Source: Pochonia chlamydosporia 170 (Eukaryota; Ascomycota; Sordariomycetes; Hypocreales; Clavicipitaceae). Taken from it: a stretch of 64,000 nucleotides of DNA. Made by a program: the position numbers and the translations under genes. Below, piece by piece: positions 32,481 to 44,147 of this stretch. How positions within the stretch are numbered: position 1 is the stretch's first letter; each line of letters opens with the position of its first letter. The notes below the pieces were generated by a model. The model was not told where the DNA came from, ran no database searches, and was given only the letters and a program-made list of their open reading frames with translations. The stretch lies in assembly GCF_001653235.2 (NCBI RefSeq), contig NC_035793.1, positions 3,472,001 through 3,536,000 on the forward strand, in the 5' to 3' direction.

Positions 32481-33999
32481 ATGGAGTGCGACATCTGTCA
32501 TCGAGAACATGACGTCCAAAAACGGCCATTTCTCTGTGCAGTCGATGCGCGCAACAGCCTGTACGAGCTTCGCATAAAGAATCTACAGGCTCTTTTTGAG
32601 AATGAAAAGCTCCAGGGCGACGTCAATGAATTGTATGCCGACCCTGGTAAAAACAAAAACAGCCAGGGTGATATCAAACAGACCATAGCAAAACAGCATA
32701 TCGCAGAGGACCGGACCGATGAAATTCTCGCCTCAGCCAACAAGTTGAAAGAAGAGATACAGGCAGCCAGAGAAGAGATACGGGCTCGAAAAGCCGCCTT
32801 GGCCCGCAGGAAATCCGACCTGGCATCTGTCTCGGATGGTTTGCTGGAACGACGAGTGAAGCAGCAGCAAGAATTGGACAAATCTACTCGAGCAGTCAGA
32901 TTTCGTTGGGCTCAGAGAGCCGAAGCAACTGCCAACACTCGTGCATTTCTATGTACTGAGGCCATTAGGCTATACGGCCTAAAAAGAACTAAGAAGGGCG
33001 GTTCCAGCAGATACGAATACCAGCTTGGCAGAGCGCCTATTATTGACTTGACTGCTATGGATTGTATGTACAGCCCTCTTCATGAGGCTCTTGCCGCTTG
33101 CAACGTATCCCTGCCCCATCAAAAAAAGCTATTTTGCTAATAAATACATTGCAGCCTACTCACCAGAGGTTATATCCACTTCGCTTGCTCATGTAGCGCA
33201 CATATTGATTTTGACGTGTCATTATCTCTCTGTCCGCCTCCCGGCTGAGATAACGCTCCCTCATCGAGATTACCCTCGACCGACAATTTTCAATCTCAAC
33301 AATTCATACCAGCACTCTCACGTCTCGTTTCCTAGTTTCTCGGGGTCATCGTCGTCACCATCTCACTCTCGCGGAACAGATACTCAGCAAGTGCCGAGAC
33401 CAAGGCCTCTGTTCGTTGACAAGCCCTTAACACAGCTCGCAAAGGAGGACCCTTCCACTTACTCGTTCTTTCTCGAGGGTGTTACTCTTTTGGCGTACAA
33501 CATAGCCTGGCTATGTTACTGCCAAGGCGTCTCCATCGGCGATCCAAATAACTTGGAAGACATTTTCAACATTGGGCGCAACCTATACAGCTTCCTAATG
33601 AGCGCCCAGGCACACGACTTCCATACCATTGGCATAAAGGTCCCAGGCTGGGGATCTGACGGTGAGGAAATAGTTGAAGAGACGCAGGGAAACTGGCTAG
33701 GCCGATATTCCCATGGCGGAACATTCTATTTCTTAGGCGGTCCTGAGGGTACCGAGTTGGCTCGGAGCTTCAAGCTACCAAGTCCGATGAAGTTGGCAGA
33801 CAAACTGAAGAAGCGGCTTATAGGAGATGCGCCAGCTCCGGACTGGGAGGTTCTGGATGATGATGCTTGGAAAATTGAAGATATACCTGGCGCCGACGCC
33901 GGGTCTGCCAATGTTCCAGGCGCCCCAGATAAGTCCAACGATGCCAAAACCACTCCTCGTTCTGGGACCAATGGTTGGACCAAGGTTAAACATAGATGA
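32481..33999 (+). CDS. atg14: Atg14 (Barkor), autophagy PI3-kinase complex I subunit
   Basis: Exons 32481-33063 and 33155-33999, one 91-nt GT-AG intron, 475 residues. The ATG at 32,481 gives MECDICHREHD with PFLCAVDARNSLYELR, the Cys-containing N-terminus typical of filamentous Atg14. A coiled coil follows (about residues 35-150: many Glu/Lys/Arg, EEIQAAREEIRARKAAL) and would pair with Atg6. The C-terminal part has SPEVISTSLAHVAHILILTCHYLSV-type sequence (split here only by frame), LPAEITLPHRDYP, FLEGVTLLAYNIAWLCYCQG and DIFNIGRNLYSFLM, shared with the Atg14/UVRAG fold. Atg14 targets Vps34-Vps15-Atg6 to the phagophore assembly site. The Atg6 gene is in the same window. Confidence 0.94.
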
Positions 34000-34100
34000 C
34001 GGGTTTATAGAATATATAGGAGTACCTCGAGTGTAATAACAACCAACATTTGGGACTATGTCGCCGACAATTGTATACTTGTTATGACAGACCGGTCTGA

Positions 34101-37100
34101 CTAGCGACAGGGTGTATTCTCCTTCTCTTGCGTTCCCATATCATACATGCTTCGAAGACTCGCCATGGAAATCACTCGTAGTGGTGTTCTCTGGCCCGGT
34201 CCACTCAGCTGCAGTCTTTCCGATGGTGAACCAAGTGGGTATAGTCGGTTCAGGCTCATCAACCTGTCCGCGGATCTCAGCTCTTCGTCCCTCTCAACAG
34301 AACCGGGCGACCTAGTTCCATGCGGTGTCGAGGGAGCCGTTCTCGTCTTGTCGTGAAACACGCTCGGCGGCTTATTCTTCTTCCTCAAATAAGACTGCTT
34401 CATCCTCTCTAGCTTTTCCTCTTCAGAAAGCGTCGGCCCTTCTGTTCGTATTCCTATTTGGCGAACCGGCGTGCTGGGGCCGGTGAAACTTTCCGGCACT
34501 GAAGCCGCTTGCATGGGGTTCCCGCCTGGTAATATGAGGCCACCCATGATAAGAGGCTGCGCTTCCTGAGGCCTGGTCGGCTGAACATCATCATCAGGGA
34601 CAAAACTGGTATTTAACGGCGTTGGTGATTCGACACGCTCTTTACCCTTGGGTTCTTTAGACTCCGTTGGCAAATTTTGCGCCTCGCTTGGGTCTTCAGC
34701 AGAAACGTCTTTAGGTTCCTCATCTGTAGGATCCTCCTCTTGGGTAGACGGGGCACTCTCACAAGATGGCTGGGGCTTCTAACCTGGCGCATCTTTGTTA
34801 TCTGATTTGCGAACTTTAATCCTCGTCGCTGCCCTCTCTTCGTTTTCGGTATCCAAGCTGCTGTGACTTCGTTTTAGATTTTGAGGTGCAGCAACCACAA
34901 CTGACTCCTGTTTTGCCTCAACAACATCGCTGGCCATGTGAGTCTGCTGCTGAGGGGGAAGCTCATTCTCCTTATTTTCATCGTTCTCGACTTCTTCGTG
35001 TAGAATAGGTAGATTCGATACAGCAGATCCTTGGAAGACAAATTGTGCGCTTGGTGGCTCTGGGATGTACTCCGGAGGCTCAGATTCACCCACCTTCCCA
35101 TTGTGTCTCGGCTCAGTAGACGGATATTGAACGGAGTGTATGTCGCTTTCTACTGCGTCAGGCACCCTCTGCATAGCCTCATCCGCAAGGAACGATTCCA
35201 CCATTTCTGCCTCGAGGTCCAGGTCCTCTTGCTCTTGGATGTGGGCGAAGTTGAAACTGGTGCCCTCGTTGACTTTGTCAAAGTCAGGTTCATTTGAGGA
35301 GGGCAAACCCGATCCCAGATTAAGGTCGTGGAATATTTGGCCTAGTTCTATGTTCTCACTTCTGTCAACGTTCTCAGAACTAGAAGAAAGAGTCGGCTCG
35401 TAGGCATCGTCAGATAACATCTCCGTTTCAGCGGCGGAGTTCGCCTCTGTCGAATATTGGCTGGTCGTTTCCATAGCTTCGTTTGCAGAGTTCCCCTCGC
35501 TCCTTTGTTCCGCATAATTCGGCTGGTTTTCGGCCATGTTACAGTTCGGATAGGTCATTGCATCCGCCCTTGCCCTCTCTTCTAGAAGCTGACTTGAAGG
35601 ATCATAGTAGGGGTTAAAATTATACGGTATCCCTAGTTGTGAGTCCAGGAGTGGTGCGCTCATACTTTCTAAAAACTCATCCGTGGCTCGATTCGCTTGG
35701 TCTATATCGGCAACTGTTGGAAGTTCCGGTACATAGTCGTCAGAGTCTTGATCTTGATCTTCTTGGTATTCCTCCTCAGTATAGGCCGAAGGATCTTCTG
35801 CAATGAACACCGTCTCGTTATAGGTCGGGGTCTCTCCTGGCATTAACATCGTCTGGCCAGCATGTGCTGACATATATATCGCTTGTTCGGTATAGGTCGG
35901 ATGCTCCTCTGGTATGAACATCGTCTGGTTGGCATGTGCTAATATATTTATCCCTCGTTCGGTAAATGGCGCTATTGCCAGCTCGCTGGGATTGACTGTC
36001 GGCATCCCAGCTGTTGGTTGTTCCATGTACACCGGGGCTTGGATCTGCTGTTGTGCGATGAGGGTGTTGTGTTCCTCATCGGACATGCCCGCTATCATAA
36101 GATTTGGATCTCCATATACAGCTTGTGCGAGTACCGTGGCCACACTATGCTCCGGAGTTGGGTCGTCCAAGATCATCTCTGTATCTTGGAAACCAGCATC
36201 TTGGGCATCGTCCAACAACATCATCTCGCTTTCTTCAAAGTACATGTTCCCTTCTTGGGTCTGAAGAAAGTCCAAATATGGTTCATCAAGCATATCTTGA
36301 TCCTCGTCAATGTCCATCAGTACATTGTCGCTGAATTCCTGATCTTCAGTCTCCGGTACGTCTGGACAGAGTTGGTCCCCATCGTCCTGAATAGTGCGCC
36401 CAAGTTCCTGTCGACAAAGAGGCTCATCCAGCTTCATATCGTTAAAATCAGACACCATACTCTCTATTAGGGCATTGTCTGCTGTTGTTTCGGGAATTGA
36501 CGATTCCACAGCCTCCCGAGACTTCTGTGCAATCTCATCCTCCCATAGCTCGTCGTCAGGGAGAGGTACATCTTCAGGGGCAACATGAGACTCAGGCGTG
36601 AGTGGTAGCTGGGTACATGCCGTTCGCGGTACCTCTGTTGTCCTGAATTCTTCCACCAGATTGCTGTCATCTGCAATGGAAAGTGGCCCATTCCAAGGGT
36701 CGGTTTCATACTCCGGTGTAAGAGGCAGTACAACCTGCGCAGCATGCTGTACTTTGTCCATACTGCTTTGGTCCTCCTCAATCAGAGCATCATTTCCGTC
36801 GACATTTTCAACGGGATCAAGGAGCTCAAAGCCGAAGAGCGGTATTCGCTGCTCCACAGAGCTCGATTCTGGCTCGGGTTGACAACCCCAGGAGATGTCA
36901 GCGTCATCTACCAACTCGTCCAACATGAGAAAATAATCTTGAGAAAATCGTCTTTGTTCGTCCTTGGGTGCTAGACGCATTGATGTTTCGTTGACAAGAG
37001 CCTCATTCGTTGCTGATTCCTCCTGGACAGATTCTATAGAGGCGAGGGGTCTCCGTTCGCCTTCGTTATCAGCTTCTGCTTCGTAGGACGGTGATGCCTC

Positions 37101-38515
37101 GTTCCCTCGCCCTATATCACTCTCATCGAAGGCACACTCTCCAAGGTCCGACTGTCTTTCTTCAACATATACATTGTCACGCAAATCATTTCTTCCTTGT
37201 ACATGTGTGTTCTCCTCCAATAGAACTGTCACCTCTTCAGTGTCGTCGTTATTAGCGGTAATGGTGCCAGGGGTATCGTCATTCCTCGTCTCGGTAGCTC
37301 TGGCAGCTACCAACACATTCTCTTGATCAACCACATCAATAGGAGCAAGTTCTCTTTCCTCCGCCGCAGGCTGCATTTCAGGCTCTTCATCGTGATGTTG
37401 ATCGCCAGCAATCTCAGTAGTGTGAGCCTCTGCCCCTATGTTAGTGGGTGTTCGACAAGCAATCCAGGTAATAACATACCTGCAGCCGTTGTGCACTCCT
37501 CACCCATCTCAGCGAAGTCCCTCAAATCTCCAATCTTTTCCTCTTGCTCCAATATAGGGGCCGCCATATCACGGAACTCCATTCCCTTGTTCGCCAGCTT
37601 TGCAAATGCATAGCTCAACATGGCAACATCCGTCTTAGCAGCATCATAATGCTCCAAGATAATCAAATTTCCCGGTGTGATTCTCTTCCCATTCCCATCA
37701 TACTTTTCCGTTGCTGGCCCATAATCTCTCCCAAACGAAAATCGCTGAACTTGAATATTTCTCCGACATGTCGCCCTCCTCCTCTCCTTGTACTTGGCAG
37801 AACTGAAGTACATGTCCCAGTCGGAATGGACGTTACTCTTCCTTGTCACAGCAGGACGACACTGCCATGGATACTCCGTATTATCTATATTTCCATCAAT
37901 CTTATCAAGATGGCGCTCACGCAGTAAACAACGAAAGGCTTCGTCAACTGCTGCTCGCGGAGGTGTAGGCTTATAGCAATCAACCACATAATCTGACAGG
38001 CTGATGTCGACGTCAAAGGCATCACTGAAGCCTTTGACAGCAGTGGCATGCATGTCCCTGAGGAAACTCGGCACCTGCATTGCACTTCGGTACAATATTG
38101 GCGCAGCGAGCCAGTACCAGAGCTGGAAGAAGTCGGCGGAAGTAAACCAGACTCCAGGCGATCTACCGCTAGTGGTAAAACTGAGGGGATCATGGTCCAC
38201 AAGGCATATAGTCCAAGCAGCGGCAATAATGTATACGGGGACCGTGTTGTTCAGAATGTATTGAACATAGGGGTAGTAGATGGGAATCCAGAGCAAGACA
38301 GGCAACCTCCAGAGCAACCACGCAAATCGAATAACCGCGGCAAATAGGATGTTTAGCAGAAACGCTCCCAAGGTGACTTCTTTTTCCGCCGTTACGCTTT
38401 GAATAACTGGCATGTGTCCGAAGTGGTCCACGTATGGGTCGGTATGAAGGCTTTCCAGGACCTTGTCGATGTGCCTCATCTCCCCCAAGAGATCGCCGTC
38501 TTGTTTCCAAGCCAT
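34101..38515 (-). CDS. Large unrecognised protein: membrane domain plus acidic tail; in-frame TAG
   Basis: Exon 1 38515-37480 (ATG gives MAWKQDGDLLGEMRHID), 44-nt GT-AG intron, exon 2 from 37435. Reading on, a TAG lies at 34,779-34,781, but the same frame stays open for about 225 more codons to 34,101. Either the protein ends at 34,779 (1,230 residues), or a 60-nt intron 34783-34724 (GTTAGA...CTACAG, phase kept) removes the TAG and gives 1,436. Residues about 50-130 hold two or three hydrophobic segments (FLLNILFAAVIRFAWLLW, YIIAAAWTICLV). About residues 350-1,230 are disordered and very Asp/Glu-rich, with 24-residue repeats around AHAxQTM. The tail after the TAG is Ser/Pro/Arg-rich and coding-like (LSEEEKLERMKQSYLRKK). 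I recognise no domain. Confidence 0.75.
35780..35990 (-). repeat. 72-nt (24-codon) tandem repeat in the unrecognised gene
   Basis: The 12-mer AACATCGTCTGG (plus strand) recurs at 35,845 and 35,917, exactly 72 nt apart, with similar flanks; a third weaker unit lies toward 35,780. The units code for AHANQTMFIPEEHPTYTEQ and AHAGQTMLMPGETPTYNE. The preserved frame suggests an in-gene duplication that is still translated. Confidence 0.75.
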
Positions 38516-39342
38516 GGTGTCAAATTCAGAAATCAATAAAGTAAAAAAGGGAAGACGAACAAAAAAGGTCTAGGCATGCAGGCTCTATACGGTATAATGA
38601 TTTGGATTTGGCTGGAAAACTCACCACCTTGAGATGAAAGTTTTGGTGCAACGGAGCAAAGGGCAAAGGAAAGGAAAGAATAGAAATGCCTGGTGCCACC
38701 GAGGACTCATCGAAAAGGGCTGAAGCCTGAGCAACCCAGCCTGGGTTCGGTCATGTGTTGAACTGAACTGCTGTGGTCTTCAACGTGAGTTCAGAGTGAA
38801 TGTGTTCTGTTCTGTTCTGTTCAGCCTGCGTTTGTTTGCACGAGTGCCCAAGCGATGAAGATTACACAACAAGGCGCTGGCAGCAAACAATCAGACAGGG
38901 CAATGAATCAATCATTTTTGCCGACCAGACCCGTCGCCTGTTGAACAAAAGATGAATCACTGGTAAATCAAATGGCACGCGCGGCCTGCTGATGCTGTTC
39001 GTTGAGTCGAGCGACTGTTCACTGGTCTGCGAACTGGTCTTCATCTTGCCACAGTCCATGTCTTGTTTGTTCACTTCATTTCACCTTGGCCACAACCTTG
39101 TACTCAGGTATTCACGCAAAAAGACAAATGTCACTTGACAGCCATGCTGAAAATGCAAGTGTAATCGTCTTATCTGCCACAGGCGATATAGTAATAATTA
39201 CAATAATATTGGCACGTCGCTTGCTATCCAATACTCCCTTCCTATGCCGTAGTTTATGCTGCTCAGCCTGCAAAACTCCCAAGTTTCAGTTTCAACCAAC
39301 AAAAATACCACCAAACCCTAAACCATGGGCCATCATCAATCA
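38516..39342. other. Promoter of the unrecognised gene and 3' flank of spc7
   Basis: About 830 nt. A TTCTG-type short tandem run lies at 38,806-38,825. No gene recognised. Confidence 0.5.
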
Positions 39343-42300
39343 TTACTGCGTCACGCCAGAGATCTGCTTCTTCCCTCTGGCGATTAATCGTTTCTGAAGT
39401 TCAATCAAGACTTCGCTCCAGTCGTCCTCTTTAACCCCAATCTTGTCACCAATCTTGGTTGCCAAGAACTCCCCAACCTTGTTAACGTTGAAGTGTTCCC
39501 CATAAATAACCTTGACTTGTGTGGATATCCCGATATCAACCCCCTTGACAACACTATGACCTTGAAGATGCAGTGTCGTCTCAACTCTGGTCCGGAGGGG
39601 TGTTAAGAGCAGTGAACTCGTCACAGCAACGCTCGAGTCCGAAGTTTTCGTAACTCTCGATGGGAAAGTAATATTCACGGCGTGGAGCTGCAAAGTCACA
39701 AACCGGGCTTTGTCCCAAGCGTTGCGGACAATGTTCAACAGATCCAGTATCTTCGTTCGGCTCTGGGGCAGGGCTCGAACATGATCTCGAATACACTGCA
39801 GGAAAAACTCCTTGTCTGCCGTCTTCGCCGCCGACTGGTCATCCCCACTGTCTCCAATATACCATAAGTCGATTCGAGAATTTGGCCGATGTGGCTGGAA
39901 CGAGGCAATGTCGAAAACAATCTCAATCTCCCGCTTGTATGCCATGGAAAGATTCGTACCTGACAGGCCGGTGACAGCCCAGCCATGGTCTTTTTCAATC
40001 GCATCAACACGGGCTAAATCCATGTCAGTCAATGGAGAACGTCATCAATCATGTTGGAGAAACATACCTTTGAGAGATTCGACCTCGCTACCTGTCCAAC
40101 CACGACATGCTTCTCGGATCTTCTCAGATTGCCGTATCGCGGCCATGAGGTCCTCTTTCTTCGCAGAAAGATTGTCAGCCTCGGAGCTGCTGGATTCAAA
40201 TTGTTTTCCAAGTTCCGCAATGAGCCTCTTCTTGTCCTCGATATCCGCATCCAAGTCCGTTAGCTCATCTCGTGCCGCTTGGAGTTCGCCTGGGTCACAG
40301 TCCGCAAGCTCTTTGGCGGCTTCATCAAGATTCCCGCTCTCTTCCTCTAGCTGATGATATCTCTCCGCAACACCGGGCAAGACTTCGGCTAGCAGCGCTT
40401 CTCGTTCCGTGAGCATCCGTTCATCGGCATCCATACCACGGGAAATAGTAACGAGGCCTTCCCTCAAACCTTCTTGGAGCTTCATTCTCCACTCGTACCA
40501 CATGGCTTTGCTCAACAGCCTTGCATGTGTTTTGACGTTCTTGAACTGGTTATCCATAAGGGCTTTGACGTCTGGAGTCGCTGACATGTACTCGCGAAAC
40601 AAGGGAGGGTTGACTTCAAGAGTCTCCTCCTCAATCTCCTTCACCATCCGCCGACCTTCTGCTATGTAGTTCTTGAGCTCCCTGCAGGAGTGTTGGTAAA
40701 GTTCCAGCATAGGGACAGTGCAAGCACCTGCGACCACACAGCGCTCAAGGGACATATCGTCCTCGCCGTCTCCAGATGATCCATCTTGAAAATTGTTTGG
40801 CGCAGCAGTGTGACGTCGCTTTGTTGTTGTCAGTTCCATGAAGCGAATCGATGTCATGTTCAGGAAGTCTTGCAAGTGTATCTTCTCATCGTCAACCTCT
40901 TGCTCCAGTTCCTCGGCATCCTTGTCATGAGATGGTTGAAAGTTAACCTCATGAATTGTTTGGGTTTCCCGGAGATCCTTGAAACGACCTTGGTGTCGTG
41001 GTGTCGTAGCTGGTTCTTTCCTGAGCGGGGAGGAAAATGATGGCGTCGTGTTGTTTTCACCAGGCTCCAGGCTTCTTCGGCTTGTTCTCGTGAGTCTTCC
41101 GGTAGTCTCAGCTACAGAAGGGGGTTGCTGCAACTTGACATTTTTGACTGGACTGGTATAACCGCCCTTGAGCCTCTTCACTCCATCGTTGTCCTCAGAA
41201 TCCTCATCATCCAGCTCCAGTGGTCTCTTCCCCAGGAGACCCTTGGCGCTGCCAACATGGAGGCTCTTTCGACCTTTTAGGGGATTTCGCTTCGGGCTTA
41301 AGCTGTCAATCATTTCTCGCAAATTCAAGGTAGCTTCCCTATCTTCTTGTGGCCCATCGACTTCGCGCTCAAGAATGCGTCGTCGGTTTTCCTTCTCTTC
41401 CTCAGCTTCCCTCTCTTTATCAATCTCCTCCTCCATAACTTTAGGGCTCTCAAATGCGACTTCTCGTCTTCCCGGAATGAAATTTGTAGCACTGTCACCG
41501 ATAGAAGTGCGTCTTTCAAACAAAGCGGTTACTTGCGGTGACCCAAGTCCACTTTTATCAGCTCCAACTCCTGACAACCGGCGCGTTTGTGGTGTCAACA
41601 CGACAGTTGGCGTCCTGGACTGTGCATCATTTTGAAAGGGGGATAGCTTTGGATTCGATAGTTTTGTTGAAGATGGGCTCTTCTGAGACTTTGGTCCTGA
41701 TTTTCGCTGAGGTGTCGTTGATCGCGGGCTCTTGCTTCGCGTTCTTTGCGATGGGGTGCTTGTGGATGTCGGCTGAGCTTTTGGTGTTGCTTGTTTCATG
41801 GGTGATGATGCTGGTGTTCTGAGCGGCGACGATAAAGTATCAGGTGTCTGGGGCTCAGTACTTCGGCGCAGTCCTTTGCCACGGAAGGCCGAGAGACCCG
41901 GACTCTCAGGCAAACCGGGAGAAGCAGCTTGAGACATTCCAGATAATCGCGAGCTCCGTCTGGTTGGTGTCTTTTGCGAAACAGCCGCCATAATGGCACG
42001 TTTCGGGCTGTGTGGCTTGTTGACTTCTTCTTCCATAATTCTCTTCCCAAGATTTCTGGAAGTCGTATCACCATTTCCAATAATTCCTCCAAGGGCCGCA
42101 GTAATATCCATACCCATGGTCTCCTCTCCTTGCACGGTATTCTCGTTACCATATGCACTATGAGGAATAATATTTCCATATCCAATAGTCATATCCATGG
42201 TAGCATCCTCCATTCTTGATTCTCCTTGTCGAGTCAAAGTTCGCCGTCGACCAGGGGCAGCGCTGGGCGCTTTTGCTTGTGGGAGAACACCTCCCATAGC

Positions 42301-43710
42301 CGCCGTAAACTCCATTGAAAAGTCTTCGTTTGTATCAGACTCGTCATGATACAAATTTTGTGGTTCATGAATTCGCCCAACCGCGGTTGTAAAGTCCATT
42401 GTTGCCTCCATAGTCTCATTGTGCTGGGCAACTTGCTTGCCTTTGCTCTGAGACAATATGCCTCCAAGCGCTTGGGTGACGTCCATTGACATATCATCAT
42501 TTCCATCCAGGTGTGTCGTGTTCTGTGGTCTGATAATTTTGCCTACAGCACCCGTCATGTCCATGTCCATGTCCATGTCCATTTCAGTCTCCTCATCCCG
42601 CCTAGTTGTTGAACCATTTGCGAGTGCGACAGAGCCTTGATTACTTTTCTTCACCCAACCAAACGAGGGAATAATTTCTTCGCCATCATCCAGCCCGTCG
42701 TCTTCGTCGTCCTCGTCCAGCCGTTGCGTGCCAGCCCTTTCGGCTGCGGCCCTCAGAGCGCGATCAAGAGTTGAAGATTCGTCATCAGAGCTATATCTTT
42801 CAGAGGCAACAGTCGTTCCCGTAATATCTTCAGTTTCGATTGTCATCATTGTTCCGTCGTCTGAGTCACTGGAGCCGCTATCATCCTCTACCTCCTCTAT
42901 CGCATCCGGCGGCTCAGAGTCAGAGCTATATATTGTGGATGTCAAGGTATCATCGTCGGATTTATGAAAGTTCATGGGCGGGAGTCCCGAGTTCCTTCTG
43001 TTGGATCTTTGGTCGTCTGGTGATTTCGGCACTGTTCCCGTCGAGTCGGGTCCATTAACAGATGATGCTCTTCGCGATGAGTCGGTAGACGATGTGGTCG
43101 AATCTTGCATATACTCTATCTCGTGGAAGGTATGCAGCGTGGCTTCAGCAGCGAAAGATACTCTTCTGTTTGCCAAGGACTTGCGACGAGCGTCTCTCCG
43201 CTCTCGCTCCTCTCTTTCACGTGCAGCCGCTTGTTGCTCCTCTTCCGTTTTAAGGGCAACTTTGGAGCCATTTGTACTTTCATCATTTGAAGAGCCCAAC
43301 GACTTGGTTGAGTCACGAGATTCGCTCGACTTCCTAGTGCGCTGAGTTTCGCTCCTCAGAGGGGGGATTTCTTGCACGGAATATATGGTTGGCTTAAGAA
43401 TCGATCTCGGCTTGACTGGGGCGGCAATGGACTGCATTACAAGACGTTAATTTGGCTTTCCAGGGATCGTGACCAAAAAAGAAACTGCTAGACTTACTGC
43501 GCGTCGATTTCCCGTCCCATGTTTCAAAGCATCGAGCCCTCCTGGCCCCATACTCTTGCTTCTTGACTTCTTGCGATTATCAGCAAGGGTGCGTGCCACA
43601 TCAACAGTCGCATTCTCTTTATCCACACTGCGCTTCATTTCGGCGTGAGCTCCAATAGACTTCCTAACTCTCCGTGTCGAAGGCACGGTTGCCTCATTTG
43701 ACGGAGCCAT
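39343..43710 (-). CDS. spc7: Kinetochore scaffold Spc7/Spc105 (KNL1)
   Basis: Exons 43710-43498, 43431-40068 and 40013-39343; GT-AG introns of 66 and 54 nt; 1,415 residues. Two PP1-docking motifs lie near the N-terminus: SILK (81-84) and RVSF (161-164). Six MELT-like Bub3/Bub1 docking repeats follow (MDMT, MDVT, MDFT, MEFT, MDMT, MDIT, each with a GAVGKI-like tail) between about 42,590 and 42,080; the Thr is the Mps1 target in the family. Then comes a basic Ser/Pro region, a conserved segment (FLNMTSIRFMELTTTKRRHT near 1,000), a coiled coil, and a C-terminal RWD region (WYIGDSG, FVTLQLHAVNITFPS) that binds the Mis12 complex. Part of the KMN network; needed for spindle checkpoint signalling. 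Confidence 0.96.
42556..42579 (-). repeat. Hexanucleotide CATGTC x4 within spc7
   Basis: Four perfect CATGTC units code for alternating Met-Asp directly before the first MELT-like motif (MDMT). Each unit adds one Met-Asp, so slippage would lengthen this segment without breaking the frame. Confidence 0.9.
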
Positions 43711-44147
43711 ATTTACGACGTGCTGGAGCTCGTCGCGGCGCCGTTGTAAGTGAAGCTATCATGAAGTGTGGAATCTTGAACCGCGATTCGCCGTGTTTTG
43801 TTTACTTTCAAGACGCAGGCAACGGTACGTACTTTTGGGTAAAGTGGGTCGGTACGTCAAGGTGGGTCCAGATCAAAAGCGGACTGTTATCGTATCACGT
43901 GCTTGATTAATTATCTTATCGCGATAACAGTCACATGATGCACTAGCACGTCCTGTGGGTGCGTTGTGGAGCTCTCGCCTACCCAGCCAATCCAAATTTT
44001 GCAAGCCCTAAGGTGAGAAGCGGCTGCAAAAAATTGGTGTGTGGACGATTGCCCTACTCCTCCATTCGCGCAAAACATCTTCTTGCCTCACCACCCTCAA
44101 CGACAGCCTCCTTGTAACGACACCTCTCCGGAGAACGATCATTCAAG
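43711..44147. promoter_or_regulatory. Shared divergent promoter, spc7 / uS17
   Basis: 437 nt between start codons. An exact 11-bp inverted repeat, GACTGTTATCG (43,882-43,892) and CGATAACAGTC (43,922-43,932), flanks a CACGTG E-box (43,896-43,901). The right arm overlaps a 12-bp palindrome TTATCGCGATAA (43,916-43,927). AGCCCTAA at 44,004-44,011 matches the Tbf1 site. Cbf1 (CACGTG) and Tbf1 are known regulators of ribosomal-protein genes in several ascomycetes, so these sites probably serve uS17. The role of the inverted repeat is unknown. Confidence 0.6.

Noticed and set aside
34101..34673. A separate gene downstream of the TAG in the large unrecognised gene
   Set aside because: The frame has no suitable ATG at its beginning and continues directly, in the same frame, from the upstream exon; better treated as the same gene.
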